Origin: a virus | Strand: one strand, 5' to 3' | DNA length: 31,117 nucleotides | IMG/VR virus record: IMGVR_UViG_3300025585_000121 | Location: 1-31,117 of that record | Shown: positions 1 through 6,534 of the stretch, piece by piece | Position numbering within the stretch: position 1 is the stretch's first letter | How the letters are laid out: each line of letters opens with the position of its first letter | The notes under the pieces: generated by a model | Databases searched by the model: none | What the model saw: the letters and a program-made list of their open reading frames with translations, nothing else | Told to the model about the DNA's origin: nothing | Program-made: the position numbers and the translations under genes

Positions 1-289
1 CAACGATGCCCGCAGTAATTGTGGCACTGGTTAAAGTTAGCCCAGATACTGTTGCCGACCAGTTCATGCCGGTAGAGATGGCAGAGTTGGCAACAAGGAC
101 GGTGTTATTGGCTCCAACGGGAACCCTGTCGGTCAAGTTGTCTGCCGTACCTGCGAGGATGTCCCCTTTGGCATCAATGGCAGACGGACCCGGAGCACGC
201 TTCCAAGTCGTACCGTTCCACTTCCAGACATAGTCACCGACCGCATGGGTGTCGTTAACGCTCGGAGAGTTGGGGAAGTCAATGGGCAT
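1..289 (-). CDS. Tail-fibre/appendage-like protein, N-terminal part (runs off the left end)
   Basis: An open frame reads leftwards from an ATG at 289, directly after an in-frame TAA, and continues past base 1. The product begins MPIDFPNSPSVNDTHAVGDY and then has a short WKWNGTTWKR segment. Next comes AIDAKGDILAGTADN followed by a VPVGANNTVLVANSA segment. That AKGDI(L)xGTADN...VGxNxxxLxADSAxxTGxxW module is frequent in phage tail-fibre and collar-type proteins, and a second copy lies in the gene at 12508-13359 of this window. The likely role is a virion appendage or receptor-binding structure. No strong ribosome binding site precedes the ATG, so the exact start is less certain than the frame. 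Most of the gene is outside the window. Confidence 0.7.
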   Translation of the reverse strand, partial: MPIDFPNSPSVNDTHAVGDYVWKWNGTTWKRAPGPSAIDAKGDILAGTADNLTDRVPVGANNTVLVANSAISTGMNWSATVSGLTLTSATITAGIV

Positions 290-317
290 GTACCCATTTT
301 ACACGCCCATTGTGTTG

Positions 318-557
318 CTAGAGCAGGGCTGGTCCTTGCTTTCTCCAGTTACTGGGAGAATGGTTCTCTTCCACTCCCTTGCGTGTCTCGTCATCGGCAT
401 ACAGTCTGACGATATGGACACAGGGGTCCCCCTCTTCGAACTCCTCTTCCTCTTGTGAGGTCATCGGTAGTCCGTCATGGGTAATACAGATAGACGGTCC
501 GCACCATCCTTGTTGTATCCCTATCTCTATCCACTGCTGTAGGGTCAATGTGGGCAT
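318..557 (-). CDS. Small acidic conserved-type phage protein of unknown function
   Basis: This 79-residue protein has a very good ribosome binding site (AAGGAGG, 4 bases before the ATG). It is rich in Glu/Asp (an EEEEFEEGD run near residues 36-44), has two cysteines (Cys19 and Cys46), and ends in an Asn-His-Ser-Pro-Ser-x-Trp-Arg motif. I recognise no enzymatic or binding domain. It is the last gene but one of the minus-strand regulatory group (HTH-like, phosphoesterase, Ntn hydrolase, WhiB) and is separated from WhiB by 64 bases. The overall look resembles small conserved hypotheticals common in actinophages, but no function can be given. The opposite-strand frames here look like shadows. Confidence 0.75.
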   Translation of the reverse strand: MPTLTLQQWIEIGIQQGWCGPSICITHDGLPMTSQEEEEFEEGDPCVHIVRLYADDETRKGVEENHSPSNWRKQGPALL

Positions 558-621
558 TGTTCCTCCTTAGTTAGATTTATGAGAACCGGCGCTGCGTCTA
601 TGCGCTTGGCAGGTGGGTAAT

Positions 622-939
622 CTACTTCTCGCCCCACATTTGGGCAAGCGTTGGTCTCACTGCCCTGATGCCCCTGCGCTTTTGTTCCGAAGCCAACTGA
701 CGACTCGTCAAGCCTGCCCAGACTCCGTGCATATCGGCTGCGGGGAACTCTAGGGCATATTCCAGACAATCTGCCTTTACAGGACACTCAGAACAGATTT
801 CACGGGCTTGCTGGATATAGGTGATGTCCTTGTGATGCCGTGGAAACATCAGGTGCGTCAAGCCCTTACAGGCTGCTTTGTGAGTCCAGTGGTTCTCATC
901 AGTGACAATCTTCTGGGGCTTGTTGTCTATCAAGGTCAC
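622..939 (-). CDS. WhiB-family transcription regulator
   Basis: This 105-residue protein carries the WhiB signature. Four cysteines (Cys24, Cys49, Cys52 and Cys58, the last three as CSECPVKADC) would hold a 4Fe-4S cluster. A Gly-Val-Trp-Ala-Gly-Leu-Thr turn (72-78) and a basic C-terminal stretch (KRRGIRAVR) follow. WhiB proteins are restricted to actinobacteria and their phages; they bind the principal sigma factor and change its promoter choice. The start codon is GTG at 939, and it overlaps the TGA of the upstream Ntn hydrolase gene as GTGA, which implies translational coupling. It probably acts on host or phage promoters during infection. The length is normal for the family and all key cysteines are present. 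Confidence 0.93.
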   Translation of the reverse strand: MTLIDNKPQKIVTDENHWTHKAACKGLTHLMFPRHHKDITYIQQAREICSECPVKADCLEYALEFPAADMHGVWAGLTSRQLASEQKRRGIRAVRPTLAQMWGEK

Positions 940-1553
940 TTGCCCTCACGCTGGGTATAGATATGGCAGGGACCGCCTGTATAGGGGTCATGGGTTCCTG
1001 CTACCTGAAGGGCGGTTGTCGTAACCTCTATCGCCCGCTTCATCGTCAAGCCCTCGGTAGAGTTGTCAATTAGAATATGAAGCGCCGCTCGGGCGTACTG
1101 ATAGCCGGTGCCGATGGCATAGATGCCGGTTGCGTCCTTCGACCATGAGTAGTCCGACTCAATGATGTAGATATTTGCCCTGACAGAGACGATGATGGTG
1201 GAGTTCTGCTCTGCCTGATGGTCTCGTTCCTGCTTATCAGGAGGACTAAAGCCTTCGTCGTCAAAGCAATTACGCAAAACTGGGATAAACCGACGCGTAA
1301 TATGCTGGTCTAGTTTCTCCGGTGTTGTTGCGTACCTCGTTGTCGGAGGCTGAAAGACATGGTGAAGGAGGTTGATAGCGCGCACATCACCGGCGGCTCC
1401 GAGAATGTATTCATCCTTTTCAGCCAGTTTGCTACTGGTCTTTGGCAGGATTGTCTGCCCACTGATGAATCCATTGTCGTCAAAGGAAGAAATCTTGGAG
1501 TCCGCTCCTAGAACGGTCCAGCCTTTCCCTTGTAGCCCGATGATGGTTGTCAT
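936..1553 (-). CDS. Proteasome-beta/HslV-like Ntn hydrolase
   Basis: This 205-residue protein starts MTTIIGLQGKGWTVLGADSK, the layout of proteasome beta and HslV subunits: after Met removal, a Thr nucleophile, a beta hairpin, then Ala-Asp (Asp18, equivalent to Asp17). Lys42 in SSKLAEKDEYILGAAGD fits the position of catalytic Lys33, followed by the conserved small-residue turn (LGAAGD, 51-56). A later GIYAIGTGYQYARAAL segment (143-158) matches the family's Gly-x-Gly turn and helix. Such proteins are self-compartmentalising peptidases. No propeptide is visible, so it would be active without processing. The start has GGAAGAATC before the ATG, and the end overlaps the WhiB start. Target and assembly state are unknown; a catalytically altered relative is possible. 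Confidence 0.8.
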   Translation of the reverse strand: MTTIIGLQGKGWTVLGADSKISSFDDNGFISGQTILPKTSSKLAEKDEYILGAAGDVRAINLLHHVFQPPTTRYATTPEKLDQHITRRFIPVLRNCFDDEGFSPPDKQERDHQAEQNSTIIVSVRANIYIIESDYSWSKDATGIYAIGTGYQYARAALHILIDNSTEGLTMKRAIEVTTTALQVAGTHDPYTGGPCHIYTQREGK

Positions 1554-1574
1554 GATTCTTCCAGTTAAATTTAT

Positions 1575-2798
1575 TTAGATGATGGAGAGGTTGTCCCAGC
1601 CATCAGCCGTGACGCAGAAGGTCAGGGTTCCGGCGCGCGTCTTGACCCCATAGGTGTCTTGGAAATACTCGCCAACAGGGACGATTGACGGGCAGACAAA
1701 CAGCGCCCGACCCTCCTGCTCCTTGGCGTTGAAGTGGTGGTAATGCCCAGTTACCAGAATGTCAGCGTCAGCGACGCCCGGATGCGCTCGCCCGTGCGCT
1801 TGGTCCTTCCACCAGTTCCAGACAGCCTGAGCGGCATTGTTGCCTGCCTTCGATAGATGCCCATGGGTGAATGCCAGAATCTTGCCATTCACCTCAAGCG
1901 AGGTGGTGAGACGCTCTAGCGGAAGCCTCCACGAGATGTTAGGGAATGCTTCCTTATTCATCTGGAAAGCCTCAGCAAGTTGCTCAAAGACAGCAACATC
2001 GTCGTTGTCGCCAGTTGTGGTGAACGCCTTGCCACTCAGACCTCGGTTCTCGCCGTGATTACCACCGACGGCAGTAACAGTTAGCCTCTGAGCGAGCGGT
2101 GCTAGCGCGAAGATAATGTCCCTAATACCCCGTCGAACAATCTTCATCTGCTCGCGTCGGTCGACCTCAATGCGGAACTGCTGGGCGGGATAGTGCCCGC
2201 AGGTTCCCTCTACGAGGTCACCAAGACCAGCAATGACAATATGGTCAATCTTTAGACCAGTCTTGCGGAGGTCTTTGACTCTTTGGGAAATTTTCTCAGG
2301 TAGAAGAGCGATTTCTTCAACCTGCTTCTCTACTCCGCCACCGTCACGATTTCCGGTCTGCCAGTCCGACAAAGCAACGACAAAAGTGGTGTCCCCAGTG
2401 GGCGCCGGTTTTGATGATTTCTTTGACTTCTTGATGGACTGATATATCTCGTCCATATTTGGGCGTTCTGGCGACTTCAGCCGTATATCAGCCTTGTACG
2501 AGTAGCAGATAGCGCTATACGCCTCCCCACCCGCATAGTCTTTCTTCCACCCATCAAACGATGTCCAGCGAATACTGTCGCCGACGACCTCATAAAGGTT
2601 TGGGTCTAGACCACGCTCACGAAGCAGGTCGGACCAATCGGTCGGGGGTTCGTGGATAGCCGAGGTTGTAATCGTTCCTTTGGTTCCATCCCAGACAACT
2701 CCTGGTTCCCAGCCGGTCGGTGACTTGCGAGTCTTGACGGCATCTTTGAGTTCCGCCTCACCCTCAATTGCGGCAAGCCGCTTTGTTAGTTCGCTCAC
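1575..2798 (-). CDS. Calcineurin-like metallophosphoesterase
   Basis: The protein has about 407 residues, with the metallophosphoesterase motifs in order: SDWQTG (144-149), GLGDLVEG (191-198), GGNHGE (245-250), THGH (311-314) and GHYHH (351-355). These supply the Asp, Asn and His ligands for a two-metal centre; the first motif has Gln where many members have His. The substrate could be a nucleotide, nucleic acid or phosphoprotein; I cannot tell which. An upstream in-frame ATG exists at 2813, but a perfect AAGGAGG lies inside that extension, 4 bases before GTG 2798, so I chose GTG. That GTG overlaps the TGA of the upstream gene (GTGA). The first 140 residues form a separate N-terminal module with no recognised domain. 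Confidence 0.85.
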   Translation of the reverse strand: MSELTKRLAAIEGEAELKDAVKTRKSPTGWEPGVVWDGTKGTITTSAIHEPPTDWSDLLRERGLDPNLYEVVGDSIRWTSFDGWKKDYAGGEAYSAICYSYKADIRLKSPERPNMDEIYQSIKKSKKSSKPAPTGDTTFVVALSDWQTGNRDGGGVEKQVEEIALLPEKISQRVKDLRKTGLKIDHIVIAGLGDLVEGTCGHYPAQQFRIEVDRREQMKIVRRGIRDIIFALAPLAQRLTVTAVGGNHGENRGLSGKAFTTTGDNDDVAVFEQLAEAFQMNKEAFPNISWRLPLERLTTSLEVNGKILAFTHGHLSKAGNNAAQAVWNWWKDQAHGRAHPGVADADILVTGHYHHFNAKEQEGRALFVCPSIVPVGEYFQDTYGVKTRAGTLTFCVTADGWDNLSII

Positions 2799-3034
2799 TT
2801 CGCCTCCTTGCATCGACAGAAGCCTTTGCGATGAAGAGTCACCGTCTGACGGTCAACTTTGTATCCCTCAGTACGCAAAACCTCTGTAATAGAACGAGTT
2901 GAAGCGTGAGAAACAAGTGCACTAGTGAGGGCGTCTTTATCTTCTTTAGGAAGTTCGTCAAGTATCTTTCCAAGTGTGCAATAAAGAGGATGCGACACTT
3001 CAGGAAGATTCGCGAGTTTGTCCTTTAGACCCAT
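2795..3034 (-). CDS. Small HTH-like protein with C-terminal Cys pair
   Basis: This 79-residue protein has a segment that reads as a helix-turn-helix (roughly 45-72): STRSITEVLRTEGYKV followed by DRQTVTLHRKG. It ends with Cys-Arg-Cys and lysines. Small phage proteins of this kind can be DNA-binding regulators or terminase-small-subunit-like; I cannot decide. The ATG has GAGGGG six bases upstream. Its stop overlaps the GTG start of the phosphoesterase, so the two are probably translated together. It is the first gene of the minus-strand string that is divergent from the plus-strand regulator at 3103, with a 68-base shared control region. Confidence 0.7.
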   Translation of the reverse strand: MGLKDKLANLPEVSHPLYCTLGKILDELPKEDKDALTSALVSHASTRSITEVLRTEGYKVDRQTVTLHRKGFCRCKEAK

Positions 3035-3085
3035 TTACAGCCCCTCAACTGTTGCGCTATGCGCCACCGCGGTCCAACCACACGA

Positions 3086-3093
3086 ACTATAGT
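3086..3093 (+). promoter_or_regulatory. Candidate -10 box/palindrome in divergent control region
   Basis: ACTATAGT is a perfect 8-base palindrome that contains TATAGT (3088-3093), a good -10 match 9 bases before the ATG at 3103. Transcription would start about 2-3 bases before the ATG, giving an almost leaderless message. No consensus -35 is visible. The palindrome could also be an operator for the adjacent winged-helix regulator, which is an inference. Confidence 0.4.
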
Positions 3094-3102
3094 ACATGAT
3101 GT

Positions 3103-3549
3103 ATGAATGAGCAAGCATCAACATACGATGTCAAAGAACAACTATTAGAGCCAGTGCGCGCGCTAGTTGATAGTGCGTTAAGAAATGGTTTAAATGCTGA
3201 TGAGATTGCAGATGGTATTCTTCATTTGCTTGACACGAAACATCTCGTCGAATACTCATCAAGCAAAACAGTTCGGCTACTCAACTCGCATGGGCGAGTT
3301 CTTGTTGCGATTCTTGAAGACCCAGGTATTACTCAGCGAGCAATTGCGCAGTATCTACGAGTATCAGAAAGCAACATCAATGTGTCAGTCAATTATTTGA
3401 TACGAGAGAAACTCGTAACAAAGACAAAAGTCAACAATCGGAATACTTACAGATTCAATGCCAAAGAGGCTTTGAAGCATCCTGATATCAGCCGTCTTCT
3501 TTCAACTATCATTCCCCATGTTGCTGAGTTGGCAAAAGGGGAAGTCTGA
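3103..3549 (+). CDS. Winged-helix (MarR/ArsR-like) transcription regulator
   Basis: This 148-residue protein has an N-terminal helical region (about 8-50). A winged-helix core follows (about 60-125): LLNSHGRVLVAILEDPGITQ, then RAIAQYLRVSESNINVSVNY as the HTH, and LIREKLVTKTKVNNRNTYRF as the wing. It probably binds DNA as a dimer. It lies 5 bases upstream of a DNA methyltransferase gene on the same strand and divergent from the HTH-like/phosphoesterase genes, so it may control one or both. Several ATGs are crowded at the start (3096, 3099, 3103), but only 3103 is in frame. No Shine-Dalgarno sequence is seen, which fits a near-leaderless transcript from TATAGT at 3088. Confidence 0.82.
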   Translation: MNEQASTYDVKEQLLEPVRALVDSALRNGLNADEIADGILHLLDTKHLVEYSSSKTVRLLNSHGRVLVAILEDPGITQRAIAQYLRVSESNINVSVNYLIREKLVTKTKVNNRNTYRFNAKEALKHPDISRLLSTIIPHVAELAKGEV

Positions 3550-3554
3550 TATAC

Positions 3555-4691
3555 ATGACCTACACGCTCATTCAAGGAAACGCCCTTGACCTCAAGTTGC
3601 CCGACGAGAGTGTGGACCTCATCATTACAAGTCCTCCATACTGGGGGCTTCGCACCTATCAAGACAAAGGTGAAGCGGTTAGTCAGCAGATTGGCGCTGA
3701 AGCAGAACCAGCGGAATTCGTTGATGCCCTCATTGCCGCTACGAATGAGATGAAGCGTGTTCTCAAGCCCTCTGGCTCAATCTTCGTCAACCTCGGTGAT
3801 AAGTACGCAGGCTCTGGAGGACATAACAATGCCGGAATCGGTGGTACTGGGCGTGGACCATCCAACTACCCAAAGACCGGAGCACCAGCAAAGTCCCTCA
3901 TCGGCATCCCGTGGCGCTACGCCATCAGAGCAGTAGACGACCTTGGACTTCTTCTACGAGCGGAAATTATTTGGTCTAAGGCAAATGGGATGCCTGACTC
4001 GGCACTAGACAGGGTACGTCGAAGCCACGAACACTGGTTCCACTTCACAAAGAGTCCGCAATACTTTTGCGCGATAGACCATATTCGTGAGAACACCGAA
4101 GCAGGTCTTGGTAAGACGCCCGGCTCCGTTTGGAAGGTTTCCATGGAGCCACTGCGCGTTCCGGAGGAACTCGGTGTCGACCATTACGCCGCATTTCCAT
4201 CCGAATGGCCGAGGCAGTTCATTCAGGCATGGTCACCATCAGCAATCTGCTTTAGGTGCGGAACGCCGGTTGCCCCTATTTCACAGAAGCGAACTTCTGG
4301 TGAGATGACGACTGATTTTGGCATGGGTAAGCGACATCAGGGAATTGGGCAGATGGGACCCGGAGATACCTCATACCAACGAGGCGCATGGGCATCTGGA
4401 GTTACCTATGAAATCACGGGTTACAACTGCGAATGTGGCAATCCTTCAGACACGAAAGAATCGGTAGTTCTAGACCCATTTGGCGGAACAGGCACGACAG
4501 CCGCAGTTGCGCACTTTCTTGGTCGACATGGTGTCAGCGTGGACTTGTCTGCTGACTATCTGCGCATTGCTGACTGGCGATGTAACGATGAGAAGTTTCG
4601 TAAGAAGGTGCTGGGAAGAACTGTTGTTCAGGATTGGGTGACGAGCCATGCGGAGAAGGCTTCGTCATCGACTGGGATAACCCATACCTGA
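3555..4691 (+). CDS. Beta-class DNA methyltransferase (N4-cytosine or N6-adenine)
   Basis: This 378-residue protein has motif IV TSPPYWGLR at 25-33 near the N-terminus and the AdoMet-binding motif I DPFGGTGTT at 307-315 near the C-terminus, the beta-class order. TSPPY-type motifs are commonest in N4-cytosine enzymes. Between them lies a target-recognition region with two Cys pairs, CFRCG (232-236) and CECG (292-295), that could hold zinc. The ATG is 5 bases after the winged-helix gene, with AAAGGGG about 13 bases upstream. No restriction endonuclease gene is adjacent, so it is probably an orphan phage methylase for anti-restriction or regulation. Its 3' end overlaps a minus-strand gene by 64 bases in antisense. 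Confidence 0.92.
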   Translation: MTYTLIQGNALDLKLPDESVDLIITSPPYWGLRTYQDKGEAVSQQIGAEAEPAEFVDALIAATNEMKRVLKPSGSIFVNLGDKYAGSGGHNNAGIGGTGRGPSNYPKTGAPAKSLIGIPWRYAIRAVDDLGLLLRAEIIWSKANGMPDSALDRVRRSHEHWFHFTKSPQYFCAIDHIRENTEAGLGKTPGSVWKVSMEPLRVPEELGVDHYAAFPSEWPRQFIQAWSPSAICFRCGTPVAPISQKRTSGEMTTDFGMGKRHQGIGQMGPGDTSYQRGAWASGVTYEITGYNCECGNPSDTKESVVLDPFGGTGTTAAVAHFLGRHGVSVDLSADYLRIADWRCNDEKFRKKVLGRTVVQDWVTSHAEKASSSTGITHT

Positions 4692-4954
4692 CAGAGTTCC
4701 GCGTCGTCTGTATCTCCAACCACAGACCACGCAAGTTCCAAATGACTGCTGCACTCACAAATACCAACATTGCAATCAAGGCCATAGGTCTCCAAAAAAT
4801 AGGTGACGATGCAGTCAAATTTACCGACTTTGCACTCTCTGTTTTCCGTCTGCGGACAAGAGACCTGAGAGATTGTTATTTCACTTCTGTTGAGGTGCAG
4901 GTACATGACATGTCCGTCGTTATGCCAGACAACCTCTTCTAATGAATCAAGCAT
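4628..4954 (-). CDS. Hypothetical Cys-containing phage protein
   Basis: This 108-residue protein has five cysteines between about residues 33 and 67 (spacing C-x6-C-x6-C-x12-C-x1-C) and an acidic C-terminus ending in a PVDDEAFSAWL segment. I recognise no domain. The reading is preferred over the opposite-strand frame (4634-4942) for two reasons: it has CTGGAG about 5 bases before the ATG, and an extended -10 promoter lies about 60 bases upstream (5014-5022). Its 3' 64 bases overlap the methyltransferase end in antisense, so the two converging transcripts share sequence. The function is unknown. Confidence 0.7.
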   Translation of the reverse strand: MLDSLEEVVWHNDGHVMYLHLNRSEITISQVSCPQTENRECKVGKFDCIVTYFLETYGLDCNVGICECSSHLELAWSVVGDTDDAELCQVWVIPVDDEAFSAWLVTQS

Positions 4955-5013
4955 TTGACTCCAGATAAATTAGGAAATTAAGGGTACATCCCAAAGAAGG
5001 GGCGCGCACATAC

Positions 5014-5022
5014 ATTATCCCA
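5014..5022 (-). promoter_or_regulatory. Extended -10 promoter for the 4954 gene
   Basis: On the minus strand, TGG is followed directly by GATAAT, the TGn plus hexamer form of an extended -10 element. A TTTACA lies 19 bases further upstream as a loose -35. Transcription would start near 5007 with a leader of about 50 bases. Confidence 0.45.
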
Positions 5023-5057
5023 CAGGTCTATTTCACGATGTAAAAGCCAGCATGGGG

Positions 5058-5070
5058 TACAATTCGCTCG
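5058..5070 (+). promoter_or_regulatory. Leaderless promoter: TACAAT, 6 bases, GTG
   Basis: TACAAT (5058-5063) is followed by exactly 6 bases and then GTG (5070), so the expected +1 is the G of the start codon. The same spacing occurs at 6739 and 10067. There is no consensus -35 at 16-18 bases; TTCACG lies 20 bases upstream. No Shine-Dalgarno sequence precedes the GTG. Confidence 0.5.
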
Positions 5071-5192
5071 TGCAAAATCAAGAAATTGATGAAGAGAACG
5101 AAGACAACGAACTGCTTTACTGCATAGAATGCGGACAGCCCCTAACTAGGGGCGATAGTAAGTGTCCGAGGTGTGGCGAGTTTCAGTGGTAA
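5070..5192 (+). CDS. Tiny zinc-ribbon protein
   Basis: This 40-residue frame starts at GTG 5070; an in-frame ATG at 5052 would add 6 residues. The product is acidic at first (VQNQEIDEENEDNE) and then has two Cys pairs: CIECGQPL, a short linker, and CPRCGEFQW. This is a minimal four-cysteine zinc ribbon of the type seen in small nucleic-acid or protein-binding adaptors. GTG is preferred because TACAAT sits 6 bases before it, between the ATG and the GTG. Its 3' end overlaps the next zinc-finger gene, which uses another frame. The function is unknown, and the gene is small enough to be missed by automatic callers. Confidence 0.65.
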   Translation: MQNQEIDEENEDNELLYCIECGQPLTRGDSKCPRCGEFQW

Positions 5193-5374
5193 CAGACGAA
5201 GAGTTCTTCAAACTAACAGTATGCCCGTACTGTGGTTCTCAAGTAGGGGAACGTGGCATGGATATTCATGAAGTGCTCATGCACCCAGAAAAGCGTGTTC
5301 GCTTCCATACGGAAGAGTACAAGCAATGGTGTGCTGAACAGGCTAAGAGCAAGTCAAAGCGTAAAAAGTCCTAA
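5186..5374 (+). CDS. Small CxxC...H...H zinc-finger-like protein
   Basis: I take GTG 5186 as the start, overlapping the stop of the zinc-ribbon gene; an earlier in-frame GTG at 5162 would add 8 residues. The product has about 62 residues, with a CPYCGSQVG pair followed by two histidines (MDIHEVLMH), the layout of a CCHH zinc finger. The tail is strongly basic (KSKSKRKKS) and could bind nucleic acid. It pairs with the zinc-ribbon gene in a two-gene transcript. Its TAA overlaps the TAG of the converging gene at 5371. No family was recognised. Confidence 0.65.
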   Translation: MVTDEEFFKLTVCPYCGSQVGERGMDIHEVLMHPEKRVRFHTEEYKQWCAEQAKSKSKRKKS

Positions 5375-5634
5375 GAGACTTTACGCGAGCGCTTTGTCAT
5401 TGCCGAATCCGAGTGTGATGCTAGATGGTCATCAATTCGACCGTGAACCATCCGGAATCCTTCATCAACCTTGTCGTCCAGATGACGAATATCGCCCTTT
5501 AGGTCATCAAGACGTTCACGAACCATTGAATGGTCGCGCGTATTTTCACGGCGTGATTTCTCAACAAGCGCCGTCATTAATCCAATTGCCGCTACAGCGA
5601 GGGCGATTAAACCATCTTGAAGTGTGACGCTCAT
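5371..5634 (-). CDS. Membrane-anchored coiled-coil protein, holin candidate
   Basis: This 87-residue protein has one N-terminal membrane segment (about residues 5-24, GLIALAVAAIGLMTALV). A charged heptad-rich stretch follows (about 27-70) that looks like a coiled coil (RERLDDLKGDIRHLDDKVDE), then a basic tail. A GGAGGG lies three bases before the ATG. It is the last gene of the lysis block, downstream of the endolysin. Small phage proteins with one helix and a coiled coil are found beside endolysins as holins or holin partners; that role is inferred from position and shape only. Confidence 0.7.
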   Translation of the reverse strand: MSVTLQDGLIALAVAAIGLMTALVEKSRRENTRDHSMVRERLDDLKGDIRHLDDKVDEGFRMVHGRIDDHLASHSDSAMTKRSRKVS

Positions 5635-5717
5635 TCGCCCTCCGCTCAGTTGTTTGGCTAGCAGAGTTGCTGTAAAAGTTTACTAAGACAACTTGCTTGC
5701 TTGGTGCAACTAAAGCA

Positions 5718-6185
5718 TCAGCCTTTCAGGATTCGTGCGAAAGTATCGGCAACGAGTTTTGCATCATTGGCAAACTTGGGGCTGAGTTCAACATGAACCC
5801 ACTTTCCACCGGGCGAACCAATGGTGGGCTTGTCGTAAACCTTCCATGCGGCACGGTCACAGCGCCACCCGCGACCATGCGGACCGCCCTCGAAGGAATA
5901 ATCATGTATTTCTTCGATTTCAAAATCATTTGCATGCTTCACGAGAAAGTCAATAAGAGCAAGACCGGCGGCACGGTCCTTGTCGTACCCAAGGTCCATT
6001 GCTCGTCCAGTACCATGAATGCTCGGCTTTGCTGGAGCACCCGGATTATTCATTGCGCGGACAACCCAAGTTCCGAGGTTCTTAATTTTTCCACCGTTAA
6101 GAAAAACGATGGTGTCCTTGAACGCCTCAGTGCCAGCCAATTTTCCAGTGGCGTTTCCGTTGAATCCAGTGTAGGGACGACCCAT
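5718..6185 (-). CDS. Endolysin, M15-like D,D- or L,D-peptidase
   Basis: This 155-residue protein has the zinc-peptidase signature of the M15 group: SIHGTGRAMD (Ser55, His57, Asp64) and, towards the end, WVHVELSP (His131), which would give the His, Asp and His zinc ligands. Enzymes of this group cut peptide bonds in peptidoglycan cross-links. There is no signal peptide, so export would depend on a holin, and two or three small membrane proteins are encoded next to it. A GAGGTGA about 6 bases before the ATG supports the start. The size matches a single-domain endolysin with no separate wall-binding domain. Confidence 0.82.
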   Translation of the reverse strand: MGRPYTGFNGNATGKLAGTEAFKDTIVFLNGGKIKNLGTWVVRAMNNPGAPAKPSIHGTGRAMDLGYDKDRAAGLALIDFLVKHANDFEIEEIHDYSFEGGPHGRGWRCDRAAWKVYDKPTIGSPGGKWVHVELSPKFANDAKLVADTFARILKG

Positions 6186-6201
6186 TTCAGTTCACCTCGT
6201 A

Positions 6202-6534
6202 TTACTTCAGGAGCGGGTCGATAGAAGAACCGACAGGCTCGGATTGATATTGCGGTTGAGCAGAAGCCTCCTCATTGGGCTTCCGATTAGAGAGACCATT
6301 CGCGGCGAGTACGCCTGAGAGCGCACCCGATAGGAAGAGAACGATAGGAACAAGAATGGAATCAATAAGCATCTTGTCCGTTAGTGATTGACCCGACTTA
6401 TTCTCAGGACCGAGAGGCTGAGTCACGAAGATAAGCGAATACATCGTCCCAAGAACGATGATTGCGAAAGTAATTGCAAGCGTAACGCCAACAGCGAGCG
6501 TCAGAATTTCCTTGGCGGACCACCTATTGCGCAT
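6202..6534 (-). CDS. Two-helix membrane protein, holin candidate
   Basis: This 110-residue protein has two hydrophobic segments, about 10-36 (LTLAVGVTLAITFAIIVLG) and 60-79 (ILVPIVLFLSGALSGVL), separated by a polar loop with GPENKSG. The tail is hydrophilic and rich in Gln/Ser/Pro. Two membrane helices, small size and a place directly upstream of the endolysin fit a class II holin, although no family is recognised. The start overlaps the end of the lipoprotein gene by 11 bases, with AAGGAAG just before the ATG. Confidence 0.75.
   Translation of the reverse strand: MRNRWSAKEILTLAVGVTLAITFAIIVLGTMYSLIFVTQPLGPENKSGQSLTDKMLIDSILVPIVLFLSGALSGVLAANGLSNRKPNEEASAQPQYQSEPVGSSIDPLLK

Noticed and set aside
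4634-4942. Plus-strand frame overlapping the methyltransferase end
   Set aside because: It lacks a ribosome site and starts inside the methyltransferase gene; the minus-strand frame 4628-4954 has a ribosome site, a promoter and a more protein-like Cys pattern.
5672-5683. GTAAA-AG-TTTAC inverted repeat between lysis genes
   Set aside because: It is short, AT-rich and not linked to a promoter or start; chance is likely.
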